From NCBI GenBank assembly GCA_000310025.1, contig FN649740.1, positions 2,905,893-2,969,892 of the forward strand: a stretch of DNA of 64,000 nucleotides. Direction: 5' to 3'. The stretch is from Ectocarpus siliculosus (taxonomy: Eukaryota > Sar > Phaeophyceae > Ectocarpales > Ectocarpaceae). The notes beneath the pieces were generated by a model. The model saw nothing but the letters and a program-made list of their open reading frames with translations. It ran no database searches and was not told the origin of the DNA. A program made the position numbers and the translations under genes. Shown here one piece after another: positions 10,332-22,492 of the stretch. Positions within the stretch are counted from its first letter, which is position 1; every line of letters begins with the position of its first letter.

Positions 10332-13300
10332 CTTCTATCGAACTATGTAGGCGGATACCGCCATGAGTGGGCTTGGTACCGTCATGTTCTCGAACGTTCT
10401 AGGGACAGCCAACCACGGCATTCCCGTGTCAGAGGACGAGGCCATGCAGAGCGTGACCTTCAATCAGGTCCACCGATGCAAGCGCACCACCCCATAGCTC
10501 AGGTACGGTCGGGTTAAGTGAACTCTCCGGAGTAAATGCGAGATTTTGTTCAGAAATGGTGCCCAGCGATTTGAAAAACAGAGTATGATAGAAAGTTCAT
10601 GTCCGACCCGCGACACCTCTGTCCACCGAGAACCGATGAAGGTCTGCTACGGCACCTGCTGTCAGAGTCGTGCATAACATCGTCGATCACTCAGGCATAG
10701 CTCCACGCAAGTTTTGAGTAAATCGCTCCTATGTGAATTTGAACGGAGGGAACGATGGAATACCTTCTTTCGAGAGCTGTTCATTCGTTCATTGATGAGA
10801 CTCAACCAAAGCGTATGCATACAATAGAAGCAAGGAACGGGGGGACCTGCAGGCAACTATTCCTCGCGATGCATTGCTTGTGGAAGGAGTAGAGAATTTT
10901 GACGCACGCGCACCGGTACTGCTGTTGGTTTGAGGGTCTCACATGTTGTAGCGTTAGCCTATAGTGCAAGACAGAGGGACGTCGCAAGGTGAACCGATAG
11001 TGTGCAATTAGCGAACATCTCATGATGCCAAGCGACAGCGCCGGGGACGAAGAGTTATTGTCCTTGAAATGTTAACGCCGCTTCCCTGTGGTTATGACGC
11101 TTGAACTTATTAATCCCCATGCACGTTTTTACAGCGAGGATAGCTGATGTCCTGTTCGCGCTCCTGCTTGCTGTTTCCGGCGAACATTCCAGGCCATCTA
11201 CTGTCACCCTTGCTCTGGTGCATCCATCCATCCAGCCCCTTGCCCGCTCAGCACCACTCCCCCCCCCTCACGGTATGGATTGGCATCGTTCGAAGGTGCT
11301 CGAGCAGTACGTCCTCACGGATATCAAGACGAGGATGGGCACTACAGGCTACACTTCGGTAACAGGAGCGACCCCGACCACGACGGTATTGCCGTACCTT
11401 CCCCGTGTGCGAGGCTTTTTTCGAAAAGACGTTTGCTGCGAAGGGCGGCGGCCGTGAAAAAACTTGGACGTCATCAGCGACATGTACGTTGCCTTTGTTG
11501 ATATGTGAACTAAGCTCTATGGGGCTGAGGGTATTTGTTGTCTTTAGCGTTTTCTTCTATATCCCTATCTCCCCTGGTGTACTGTCGGCAATTTGTCAGG
11601 CCGATAAGCGCTCATTGGACGTGCAAGCTCTGCCGAACATCCAACACTCTCGTTTATTTTGTTCCCGACGCGTTTCCAGTCTTTAAAATCATTTTCCCAC
11701 ATTTTCAGCGTCCCCTGAAGTTGCTTCTAGGCAGTCGACGCGCTGGTGGTTTGTCGCAAGCTATTTATGTATGAACCCGTGACGTCAAACAAACCGACGT
11801 TCACATGGAACGCTATTTGTTCTTTGTTTCGTGTCTCAGGTCCTAGGAGAGCTTTATGCGGTTCGGCTTGGAATACGTTGGGCCGATCCTCTCCACCGAG
11901 AGTATTGATCGTCAGGAAGATGCTAAGCGCTACCTCAAGCCGTGCTTGTTCGCGGACGAGGGGGCAGGAGGTGGAGGAGGTGACCCAGGGGCGGATGGGG
12001 GTGGAGGGTAAACTAAAGATGGGGACCGGGATGTTCTTCGTCTCCGAGCGAGAAAAGCGATGGTCTTGATGACTACGCTGGCTACAAAACCTTGGCGGAC
12101 ACCTAAACCGTGTTGACAAGGTATGTCACGTGTCTTGTCCTTTCCAAAAATCGTGCCACTTTTGCTCCCTCTTTCGCTCTGCCTGCGATGATGTTGGATG
12201 CTTGCGTGTTTCTTGTCGTGCATCAGTTATGCCCGCGGCTTCCTATAATGTACACCCTTCCTCATCCCAGCGTGTCCGTTGGCGACCCCTGATGTTTGAA
12301 TGTAACTCGCCTCCCTTCAAAGTAGTTCTCCGGGGTGCGTAGCTTATCCTCGTCTCTGACGTATTCTACGACCTGCGGTTATGCTGTCGGTTTGTGTGTC
12401 CCCCCCCCCATGCCTGCTTGCAAATATTATTGTTGACAACGTACATCTGTCAGCTATACCAAGAACTATACTGCAGCAAAGGGGGAGAGCATGCCCTCCA
12501 TTTCTCGAAAGCCCACTTTTACCCTCCTCTCACACTTCAATATTATTTCGCTGCTGATCGGTAACCTCCAGGTCGAGTCGCCGGGGCCTCCGCTGCAACA
12601 TCGTTCAAAGCGTTTCCTCGGGTCCTCATGACGTTCACAACGGGTGGAAGCTTTGACGGAGGAGGCGGAGAAATATCCCGCTCGCCATGTCTCACAGCTT
12701 TTTTTTTTAATCATATGGTGCTATGATACGCTTTTTGCTCTCGCTGGTGCATGAGGGCGCCTGGCGCGGGATGAGAGCCAGGTGTTTTCTTACTGTGTCT
12801 GCAAGGGCGTTTGGAATCTGTCGCTGCAACCTCTTGGCTTCGTCCGCGCCCTGTTTTGTTTGTGCGAATTGTAGCTTTTTTGGGGGAGGGGAGAGGGGAG
12901 TTGTTTCGATGGTGTTGGGAAAGTAGAGAGGTCTATTTCTGCAGTCTCTGCATGGTTTTTGGAGGACACCGCTGTCACAGCTCAGGCAGTGACGTTTTTT
13001 CTTGACTAGAGTTGGTTGTATAATTTGGGACGGCCAGGGTGGGAGGGGGTTCTGTGTTTCGTGTCGGGAGAGACGGTCGTTTCTACCTGTGCGTTTGGAC
13101 AGCACTGCTGCCGCTACGTGTAGCTGTTGCCTCCGGCTGAGTTGTGCTTCCTCACAACAAACAACTGTAGTTTGTTGCGGGGATTGTGGGTCGTCTCCAT
13201 GATCGACGTCGCTGACGGTCATGGGCCAGGGCATGCTGTTGTTGTGGGGAGATATCCAATACACAGAACGACGTTCGAAAGGGTATGTATGTATTGTTTA

Positions 13301-13618
13301 AATTTGAAGTGCACCTTTTATAGTTCTCGCTTACATGTCGTGCAACTTGGGATGTTGACGACCCTGGGTCGAGATGATAAGCCGCGGGCGGAGATGGGTT
13401 TATGCTAGAGCTGGCAACATGCGTATGATGCATGGGCACGGGATGTCGTTGTTTCAGGAGTTTGCTCGGGAATGTACCGACGATAAAATTGTAGTGATTC
13501 GAATACAGGGGGCGAAAAAACAAATAAAACATGAACAAAAAAAAGACGTATTGCAGGGGAATTGAACCCGCCACTACGGTGTTGAGCACTGCTGTTTGTT
13601 GTAGACCGGCCGCATCTT
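10332..13618. other. Stretch without recognisable gene
   Basis: Several open frames of 100-185 codons occur (for example 12707-13264 minus), but none shows a known domain or consistent splice neighbours. A box-B-like motif (ggttcaattcc on the minus strand) lies near 13558-13568 without a foldable tRNA around it. Otherwise only short C-tracts are visible. Confidence 0.4.
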
Positions 13619-14165
13619 GCGCAACCTCTATGAGAGGGTACGCATTGCAATACGCAACCTGCCCCCTACCGGCTTGTGCGCAACGCGCCAACTTGAAAGA
13701 GAGGGTACACCTTGCACGATTACCGGCAACCTGCCCCCCAACTGGCTTGTGCGAAGCGCGCCAACCTGCAAAAAAGGGTACACCTTGTCATACCATAGGC
13801 AACCTCCCCCCTAACCGACTTGTGCATGGCGCGCCAACCTCCAAGAAAGGGTCCACCTTGCGCTGCCATCGGCAGCCTGCCCGCTGTCCAGCTTGTAAGC
13901 AGTGCACCAACCACAAGAAATGGTACACCTTGCACCGCCATCGACAGCTTGACCCCAGTCCAGCTTGTTAGCAGCGCACCAACCACCAAGAAAGGGTACA
14001 CCTTGTACTACCATCGGCAACCTGCCTCCTATCCGACTTGTAATAGCGCACCAACCACCAAGAAAGGGTACACCTTGCACTACCATCGGCAACCGCCCCC
14101 TATCCGGCTTGCAAACAACGCGCAACCCCCAAGAAATGTGTACCTTGCACAACCTGGCCATCGTT
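13619..14165. repeat. 72-73-bp minisatellite
   Basis: About seven full units plus a leading partial unit. Unit starts lie near 13671, 13744, 13817, 13890 and 13962. The core is ggcttgtgcg..cgcgccaacc, then aagaaagggtacaccttgca, then catcggcaacctgccccc. Units diverge progressively. Overlapping open frames on both strands (for example 13820-14395 plus) are produced by the repeat and are not genes. Confidence 0.9.
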
Positions 14166-17100
14166 GCATTGCAAGGATTACCCAAGGTGGGGAGGTTGCA
14201 ACTCGTGCCAAAATAAATCTCGATTCAGGTTGGCAAAAGTGCCCTCCTTACAACCCGGTCTGTTGGCCACCCGTGTGGGCAGATATAATTGGTCTATCCA
14301 ACGTCGATTCCGGGAGAGAGAGCCGCATCCAAGATGTTGTGTGTCGACATTGTATAGGGATGGAGGGGAGGGGGGACCTCGCATCGCTCGTGTAGGATAG
14401 ATTTGATTGTGATTGTCTACAAGACGGGGATGGAACAAGATCGGCTGTTTGATGTGCGAGTTTTGATGCAGTTGGAGGAATACTGTAGTTCAACGACCCG
14501 CGTATTATGCATGTATCTCGCATGAACACGGAGAGTCGCACATGAGAGCTTCAGTACCAAAAAACGCTTAGGCCAGTCGTTTGTGAATGGATTGTAGGGG
14601 ACAACACGCGGCCTCCCTTGCACTTTTTTTTTCAACCTATTTGCTGGCTCTGACGAGTAGATCGTGTGAGTCGCAGGGTCTTGGTGAATGTTAAGGTGTT
14701 CCAGGTACCGTAAGATCCTTCGAGAACGTCTCCCGGGGCGATCGTCATACTCTGGTGAAATCGTACACCCCGGGACAACTCAGAGGTAGAGGGGCGATTC
14801 TTGGCGGCAAAGGGTGCAGGGGGAAGAAGAGAAACAGCGAAAGAGCTTTTTCGACTTCTTCTACGCCATGGTCATAATCTAGTTCGGCGCTCGATGTAAC
14901 GCTTGTTCCAAAATGCACGCTCCGGATGTCAAATGAAATGAAACGGTCCACCAACATCATGCCTTTTCTCACACATGTTGGTCCGTTTGAATCCAAGCGG
15001 CATAAGCCGAATCCCTTGGTCCTATGAAATCAGCTCACACTACACACTGGAACAACGCCCCGTTTCAAGTCTAGAAAGCCCAACATGACGTTTTCGATTG
15101 CTGCAGAAACGGATATTCGGGTAAACGTCGCTATCGATTTGGAGAGAGTCCGGCCGTTCGAACGCAACAACCGGGGTCCCGCACGCACTCGCGGCAGCAC
15201 CGCCGTACGTTAGCTTCCTTTCATCAGAGGTGAAACCCCCCCAAAAAACAGAACGTCTGTGCTTCCAAACACCAAACGGGAAAACGAAACAGGTTCGCTT
15301 CTTTAAATGTGGTAAGAAAAGATGCAAGGCGTTCCAACACGACAGACCCCGGTTCTGGGGAAAGTAGGCAGTCTACAGAGCGAGAGTGCGCACCGCTCCT
15401 GCCGCGATCCGCCACAGCACGCCACAACGAGACGAAACGGTTTTTTCGTTGTTGTTGCCGTTGTTTCTTCACATTGGAAAACCGACCTATTCACTCCGTC
15501 CGCCCACGGCCGACAAAAGCAAGCACGGTATTGTCACCAACACAACGTTTGCTGGTTGTTCCCCGATGTTTATTGCGAGCCCGCCTGAAAGTCACAGCGG
15601 CCACGGCGGCGCGGGAACCCGCCAAAACTCCCGACTCCCACACCTTGCTCCCTCCTCTCCAAGGCTACGAAGGGTCGCGGAGCCATTCGTCACAAAGTGT
15701 GCGTGCGCAAACCCCGCCCATTCGTCTAATTCCTTGTTCAGCGCGAATTCGTGTTACGTTTTGCTGCAGCAATCCCCTAACGGCCGCTCCGCTCGCTCGC
15801 ACAGCAAGAACGCATTCACCGCACAAACTGCTACAATGGGTATCACAACACCAACGGCTCCAAAAACAACAACAAAAAACGAACCCCATGTCCGAAAAAG
15901 CACTTAGCCAACCAGTAGTGCAACCTTATGCCCCCTTATTGCTCCCTGGCTTCTGCGGCTGCAATCAACAGCGAGAGGGGGGCAGAACGTAGAAAATCGG
16001 GGGGCGTGGGGTCGATGGTCGATGCGGGATTTACAAGAACATAATGAAGACGGTGAAATGGTGAAACGGAGATGGGTTCCAGAGCGCGAAAGTAATCAGG
16101 CGGATGGATCCACGCCATGTGTCCATGTGTTTTGGTTCCAACAAGGAAGAGGGTGGAGGGTGCGGCAAACAAGTCCCACACGGTCTCGCCGTCCGTCTTT
16201 ACCCCGAGCAGAATAGCCAAGTTTGGTCGATGGTGCTCAGCTTCGTTCTACCTCGAAATGGGACGGACGGAAGGGTAGCGGGCCAACATTTTAAATCCTC
16301 CTGTAGGGGGGAGGGCTCTGAAACCAACCTACACCACATAAAATAAAACGCCAACAAAATTGGAGACAAGCACAAAAACTGGAAGACGCTCATACGACCA
16401 AGACGGCGAACACAGAAAAAAAAAAAAAAACGCACCTCTCCCTTGGTGGCTTCCTTCTTTGCCGCGGCGTCCTCCCCTTCCTCGGGCTTCTGTCAGTACG
16501 GTACCATACAGACAACGTCTAAAGAGTTACGCATACTTCGAAGTATGAAACATTAAAAAAGTGTACATCGCAGACGAGATTCTCGGACGAAAAACCAAGC
16601 ATGGCTTTTCGGACGAAAAACCAAGCATGGCATTTACGCAAACCGCAACACGGAATTGCCGGACAAGAAGGGAAGCTTAGCAGTATCATTACTCCACACA
16701 AACACACGCCTGAGCAAAACAATGAATAGCATGTTAGATATTACAGTTCACTCGCTCACCGTGCCGGTTTCATCTTTGCCCGCCTCCAGCCCGTCCATGT
16801 CCTTGTATCGAATCTGCCATGACGCGTAAGATTAGAAAAAGAAGGAGAAAAAAAAGGCCGACCATGAGCGGGCAAGCATTGAGCATGGTACGCCTTAGAT
16901 GATGGTCCAAAGCCATGTTCATAGGCCGAGTGCGTTACGAGAGACACATGTCCGGCTCCATTGGTAATGACTACAAGGGCGGATGGCATCAGTTGGTGGC
17001 TGAAAAAGTGAAGATCGCCCCCAAGCTAACAAAGACACCAGCAGGCCGACCAAATCAAACCAAAACATCGTTTTCTTGGCACCATCGAACCATATTGATG

Positions 17101-17249
17101 TTCAAAATCTATCTTCAAGAGGGCGAGGAAGAAACAAACACGCCTCTCGCTCCAGCATTTGTCGAGGTGTTTGTTGCAGCGGGTAGATAGCAAACACGCC
17201 CTCCTGCTGCTGCTGTTCAGCGTGTGCTGAAACCCCTGGCTAGTGCTCT
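14166..17249. other. Stretch without recognisable gene
   Basis: No protein family recognised. A short duplication sits at about 16583-16633: two copies of a unit containing cggacgaaaaaccaagcatgg. The 3' untranslated region of the minus-strand RPN8 gene probably lies at the right end. Confidence 0.4.
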
Positions 17250-17307
17250 AGAAACAATTACTTGCAGTTGGTGGAGGAAGAGGATGGCAGCAGTATGAGG
17301 AGTAGTA

Positions 17308-18648
17308 TTATAGTCGGTGCATCAGAGGTGGTGAAGTGTGCGCTGTCACCTTGTTGTTGACGAGGTCGTGAAGGGCCACGACAGATCTGATCAGAGCGGA
17401 CACGTAGATGACGAGGTGCATGTCGTTCGTCTTGACCAGCATCGACCGGACCAGCTCGTCCACGTTCAGGTTCGGCAGCAAGTTGAAGATGTTCTGCATG
17501 TTGTAGACGATCTGGTGTGCGCATCGCGTCGTTTCGGAGAGGAGGATGGCCGAAGGAAGGATACAAAAATCGTTACGACATCTACAACGGTACAGGTGAC
17601 CCACAATCAGAGACAGATACACAGACAAGACAAGACAAGACAAGACAGGACAGGACAGGACAGGACAGGCAGACAGACAGACAAACAGACAGGACAGGCA
17701 GAAAAGACTCCAAAATCTCGAAACCCTAGTAGACGCCTTTGTCTCTCAAACACCGGCTTCTAGCGCGGGCAAAATGTATGCCATCCTGGCTCGAGACTGA
17801 TGGTGTGCACCTGGTTGTTTACGGGAAGCTTTCCGTCGAGAACGTTCTTCAGATAAGTCTGCATCTCCTCCAGCTTTGACTTGAGCCCGCTCAACGCCGA
17901 GAGTTTGTGCTTGATCTGCAGCACAACAAAAGGGGCAGAGGATAGAGGGTGTGAGCAAACGCCCCTGGTCGGCGAGAACGAGACGACAGAAAGGCTATGC
18001 GGCACAGGATCCGTGTCAAAACAACCGCACCACATCATCGTCTTGATCTACAGCAAAAACGTGCAACACGATGTTGCGGACGTGTCTGAGAGAAAACCAC
18101 GCGATACTGCACGGAAGACTTGGCACGTAGACGTAGACCCCTGTGTCAAAGCCGACGACTGGCGACAACCACGGGGGGGAAACAAAACGGAACATCGTGC
18201 TCGCCTTCTCAGTGGCCCCAGCAACGAAGCAATAAATTCTCAAGAGAGGAAAAAAAACGAAAGTTGCCACACACGCACTTGCGACCATTTCCCCCAAATG
18301 ACTCGACACGCGTGCAACACAAATCATGTCAGAATCGCCGCTACAAAGGTATTTCGGCGACGAGAAGAAAACGACAAAATACTATTGTTACCTGATTGGC
18401 CAAGCTCGACACCGAAGGGTCGTTGATGTCGCGAAGAAGGTGTTCCACCCCGACCTCCTCCGCCTCGAGGGCGCCTGTCGGCGTTGATTTTCACACCACA
18501 CATCAATACCAAGGTGGTGAAGATATCCGAAATGTGTGGTTTCTTATGGGAGAGACCCTTCCTCCGGGCATGGTGACCGAAGAAAGAGTCAGCATTCCAT
18601 CAATTTTTCCCTCACTGTAGCGCCGCTACAACCACAGCAACACGGCGG

Positions 18649-18686
<38 letters not shown>

Positions 18687-19167
18687 CCACCAACAACAAC
18701 ACCAACGAGGACCACGACCGCCATCACAACCAACACAACGGCGGCCTACAACAACCACAACCACCTCCCAAACCTGGAGAGAGATGAATGGTGAATGATA
18801 ACACTGCACCGCCAACATCAACAAATCACACGCCAACGGCAACAGCAGCAACAAGCCTCACCTACGCTGGAAGCGACGTGCTTGAAGGTCTTCTGGATCT
18901 CCTTGCCGTCTGCCTCTACCTCCTCCGCCGTCACGTAAGCCGTGGTGGGGATGCCCTCCACGTCCGGTCGTACGTCGATGATCACGTACACTGGGTTGGG
19001 ACAGAACCGCCTGGCAAGGCAAAAAAAAAAAAAAAAACGAACCCGCGACATGCAGGGAGACAAGAGAGAGGGAACAAGAGGGTCAAACACAGAGAGGGAG
19101 AGGAAGGAAGACAGAGAGGGAGAAGAGGCCGACAAAGAGACCGACAGAGACAGAGAAACAGGCGGAC

Positions 19168-19230
<63 letters not shown>

Positions 19231-22200
19231 GAGGTGCGGGGGAAGCGTGAGAAAATCAAAGCTCGGCCGATCATCTTGGAAACGGGACTGCGAGCAAGCA
19301 AAGCGCCACATGAAACAGGCCAAACACCGGCTGGCTTGAGACCACAAGGTGGAAGTGGCGGAAGGGTTTGCGGTGTCGTCTCACTTGAAGAGCTCCGCGA
19401 TGGCGAGATCATTCTCTCGGATCTTGGGGCCGGTGCTGTAGAACCCGCAGATGCGCTCCTTCGCCGCCACCTTCTTGAACATCGCGAACATGCCTTGCGC
19501 ACACGGTGGGGGGGGAAGGGGGTGGGCGTTGAGGACCGGCGGGGTAAACATTGATAAAATTGCCCACAGAGAGAGCGCTTCGTGCATGCGTACAGCCCAA
19601 CATGCCGTGGTGGAGGCGAGTTATTGTTCGGAATCGAGGCCGAACAAGCACTCACTTTTGCCACCATGGTGCTGGGGCGGTGCGTCCTGATCTGTTTTTG
19701 TGGTACGATGCTGTCTTGGCGAAGTACGACTCTGACGTATTTCTGATGCATTTCGAAGGACGACCCGTATGTTGAACCTTACGCTTATTTTTCCAAGCAG
19801 CCTAGGAATTGAGCTGGAACGAGCCGTACTAAAGGACGTGGAATACGACGTACAATGGATCTTTGCCAAACGACACGGTTTCGGAACATCAGGTGGCACA
19901 CCGCATATGCTTCCTATTGTGTAAGCAAGCAACCAGTTGCGAGAAGGACGCGTGATTTCTTCCACCGTGTGACGACTGCAGCGCTTGGTTTGGCACGAGA
20001 TGTTGCGTCGGCAACGTAGCCCGCAGAAGACGATCAGACGCGGCGGAGCGGCGGATCATTTTTGCGGCGCTGCTGATGAATGCTGTCCGTCGTGAGCGTG
20101 TCTCGTTCCCTGGACGTCTTAAAAAAACTCAGCCGTTCGTTTTCAGAATGCTACACGGGAGATCCATAACACCACCGACAGCGAAATTACAAACACTACA
20201 CCAACGCAGACAGCAACGAAGACGAGACGACCTCCCCTCGAAAAACATAAAAGGGTCTACGCATACCTTCCAAGAAGTTGTGGTCGAGGTACCAGATGTT
20301 TGGGTTGCGAACGTCCTCCTCGAACGGAACCGCGAAGCTGATCATAATCATGATGCGATTTGCGCAATAGTCGCGGCAGGAAGGGTAGTGAAACACCAGA
20401 TAAGGCCAGAAACCAGCGAGGCGGAGAATGAGAGAGGGGGGGGGTGGGCAGAGGTTACCCTAAAGTAACGAAACAAACGCAGAAAAAAGAGGGAAAGTAT
20501 TCAAATATTCCGAACCAGCATGCTTCGGTGCAGTGAGGTCGATCACCACCACCGAACTTGGTCAGCCGATCAGATGAAAGGGCTGGTAGGTGTACGAATC
20601 GAGAGAACACGAGAAAACCATCAAGAGAGAGAGAGAGATAGAGAGAGAAACATAGACAGAAAGAGAGACAGAGAGACAAAGACAGAGACAAACAGACAGA
20701 CAGCCAGAGACACACACAGAAGAGAGGCCACGGTCCAATTCTCCACGAGAAGAAAAAAATGAAGGGACGACCAGATGCGGCATGGTCAGTGCGACGATCG
20801 GGAAGAAGGGGCCCTCACGCCGACACACACTTGTACGTACCTGTTTGTGACGTCGACGGTGCCCTTGTACTTCGACCCCAGCAGTACCCCCACGACCCGC
20901 TTCTTCGCGTCCCTTGCCACCCGGTTGTAGTGATCCACCGTGGAAAGGAGTACCAACGGGTGCACCACCACCTTCACAAGCGGACGGACGGGCGAGAGGA
21001 AGGGAACCATAAAAGTTGGCGGTGGAGGGTGTGTGTGACTGGCCTTGCTTGCGGAAAAAGTGGTACGTGAAATGGGCGTTCCTTTCGAAGTTTGTACCGA
21101 TGGGATCCAATGAGGAGGAGGTCTACCAGGGGTAGCGGTGACACCGACCTGTCCACTCAGCAGATCGAAACTCAAATCACAGAGGTCAATGCTTGTGCAG
21201 GCGTGGGATAATCGTGACCGCCACTTTTCCCACATGGACCGCACCAGACGGTCGAAACACAGCCGCCGATGCCTTTAGTCGCGAGTACGAAGACCGAGAT
21301 ATCCCCTTGGTGTCTCAGGCAGAATGGCGGGTGTTCGTGTAGCCGGGGCTGTCGAGGCCCGGGATGCGGTGTCGAGCCCACATAACCGACGAATACTTGT
21401 ATCTACAGCACGCACGTCCTGTGTAGACGACGAGGTTTCATCACCGGTTCTCGGGTGTGACGGTTACATTCGACTCCCCTGGCAGATGGCAGGGGACACA
21501 CGCCGTCTCCGTGCTTCAACGCAAGCGGCTTCAATTGCAGTCACGGCCGAAAAAAGAGGTGAGCATGCATACACTCGCTGCTGTCAAATCATCTCCCTCA
21601 CGACCGGTGCGTCCTACGGGTAGCAAGTAGCTTCCGCATTCAGCCAAGAGGTTTAAGAGGCTGTCCCTGTCAACCAGCGGCTTGCATTCACGCTGCTAGG
21701 ATCTTACTGGTCGGCTGCAACGTTCCTCCTGGGTTGACGTTCTGTCAGATCTACCGCTCAACCGTTCGTCCAGCTCGCGAGACCAATGGTGCGGATTCGG
21801 CGTGCTACCGCGGTGCTGACATAGGCACTGCCTCTACAGCACGAGTCCGGGATGTGCGAAGACCGGTCTTGCCGGCGATCGTGGGCTGCTTGCTCTCCCT
21901 CCGTGGGACACGGTTTTGACTGTCCGGTCTGAATACGTATCCAAGACGTATCCGGCACTTCACGTTTTCGCTGAGTAAGCTTAGCTCGGTTGGCTAGAAT
22001 ATGGAGTGTGCACTCCGTCCCTCGAAACTCTGTGCGTTCGGGAAGGATGCATCTATCGAGGTCGAGGCCTCAAGACCCGGCATGCTCGCCCAGGCGACGA
22101 AGAACAGTCACCGATGTCACTGCGACACCGTTTCTCTCGCTACGGTCCATGTCCACCATCGCTCCAACATTCATACCGCCCGCCAATCCCGAGCGAATTA

Positions 22201-22492
22201 CGGACAGACCACCACCTGCGTCAGGTCGGCCAAAACAATGGACGTAAAACTGCTGTCGTGTGTCCTCTGTCCTCACCTCCTCTATCCCCTTGGGCACGAC
22301 CACCGATGCCACTTCCGCGTCCCCGCTCTTGGCCTTGTCGTCCTTCCCGCCCCCCTCCTTGCCCCCCCCTCCCCCCCCATCTTTTCCTCCGCCGCCCCCA
22401 TCCTTCTTATCCGGTGCGTCTCCCTTCCCGCCGCCCCCACCCTTTTCCGCTGCCGGAGGCTCGCTCTCCTTCTTCTCGTCCGCGCCCGCCAT
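17308..22492 (-). CDS. RPN8: 26S proteasome regulatory subunit RPN8 / PSMD7 (MPN domain, lid)
   Basis: RPN8 is a non-catalytic lid subunit of the 26S proteasome and pairs with the deubiquitinase RPN11. Eight exons join in phase on the minus strand: 22492-22277, 20971-20841, 20337-20267, 19493-19385, 19010-18862, 18474-18392, 17915-17811 and 17511-17350, giving 342 codons. The ATG at 22492 opens exon 1. The MPN domain begins with [17 protein letters not shown] and VVGVLLGS, then [24 protein letters not shown] and [13 protein letters not shown]. The JAMM zinc ligands are absent, as usual for RPN8. The C-terminal half has HLLRDIND, a [18 protein letters not shown] helix and [20 protein letters not shown]. 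After NNK the frame either reads through 13 more codons to a stop at 17308, or splices to an AG at 17263-17262 that is followed directly by TAA. The first 60 or so residues are a Gly/Lys/Asp/Glu-rich extension not typical of the family. Confidence 0.95.
17620..17695. repeat. Microsatellite (ACAAG/ACAGG/CAGA)n in RPN8 intron 7
   Basis: Runs of acaag, then acagg, then cagacaga units lie in the intron between the last two identified RPN8 exons. On the sense strand they are pyrimidine-rich. Confidence 0.9.
18651..18683. repeat. (CAG)n trinucleotide repeat in RPN8 intron 5
   Basis: About ten uninterrupted cag units, read as CTG on the RPN8 sense strand, between exons 5 and 6. Open frames across it (poly-Ser or poly-Cys) are not coding. 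Confidence 0.9.
19020..19232. repeat. Poly-A, (GA)n and (GACA)n tracts in RPN8 intron 4
   Basis: An A-run sits directly upstream of the exon 5 acceptor; on the sense strand it is the T-rich polypyrimidine tract. A GA-rich stretch and then GACA repeats follow. All lie within the intron 19011-19384. Confidence 0.85.
20620..20720. repeat. (GA)n/(GACA)n microsatellite in RPN8 intron 2
   Basis: An impure gaga and gaca tract inside intron 20338-20840, similar in composition to the tracts in introns 4 and 7 of the same gene. Confidence 0.85.

Noticed and set aside
12707-13264. 185-codon open frame on the minus strand
   Set aside because: No known family, mixed composition, and overlapping open frames on the other strand.
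13551-13620. Possible tRNA on the minus strand (ggttcaattcc)
   Set aside because: The T-arm does not pair fully and the only candidate acceptor partner is about 100 bases away.
13531-14395. Two long open frames (146 and 191 codons) with repeated Cys/Pro motifs
   Set aside because: Produced by the 72-73-bp minisatellite; the period drifts in frame and the reverse strand is equally open.
15040-15327. Minus-strand frame with ASACGTPVVAFE, reminiscent of a glycosyltransferase motif
   Set aside because: Only a single short resemblance, with no other conserved block and no splice partners.
18651-18683. Poly-Ser or poly-Gln coding repeat
   Set aside because: The CAG tract lies within intron 5 of RPN8, between exons joined in phase.
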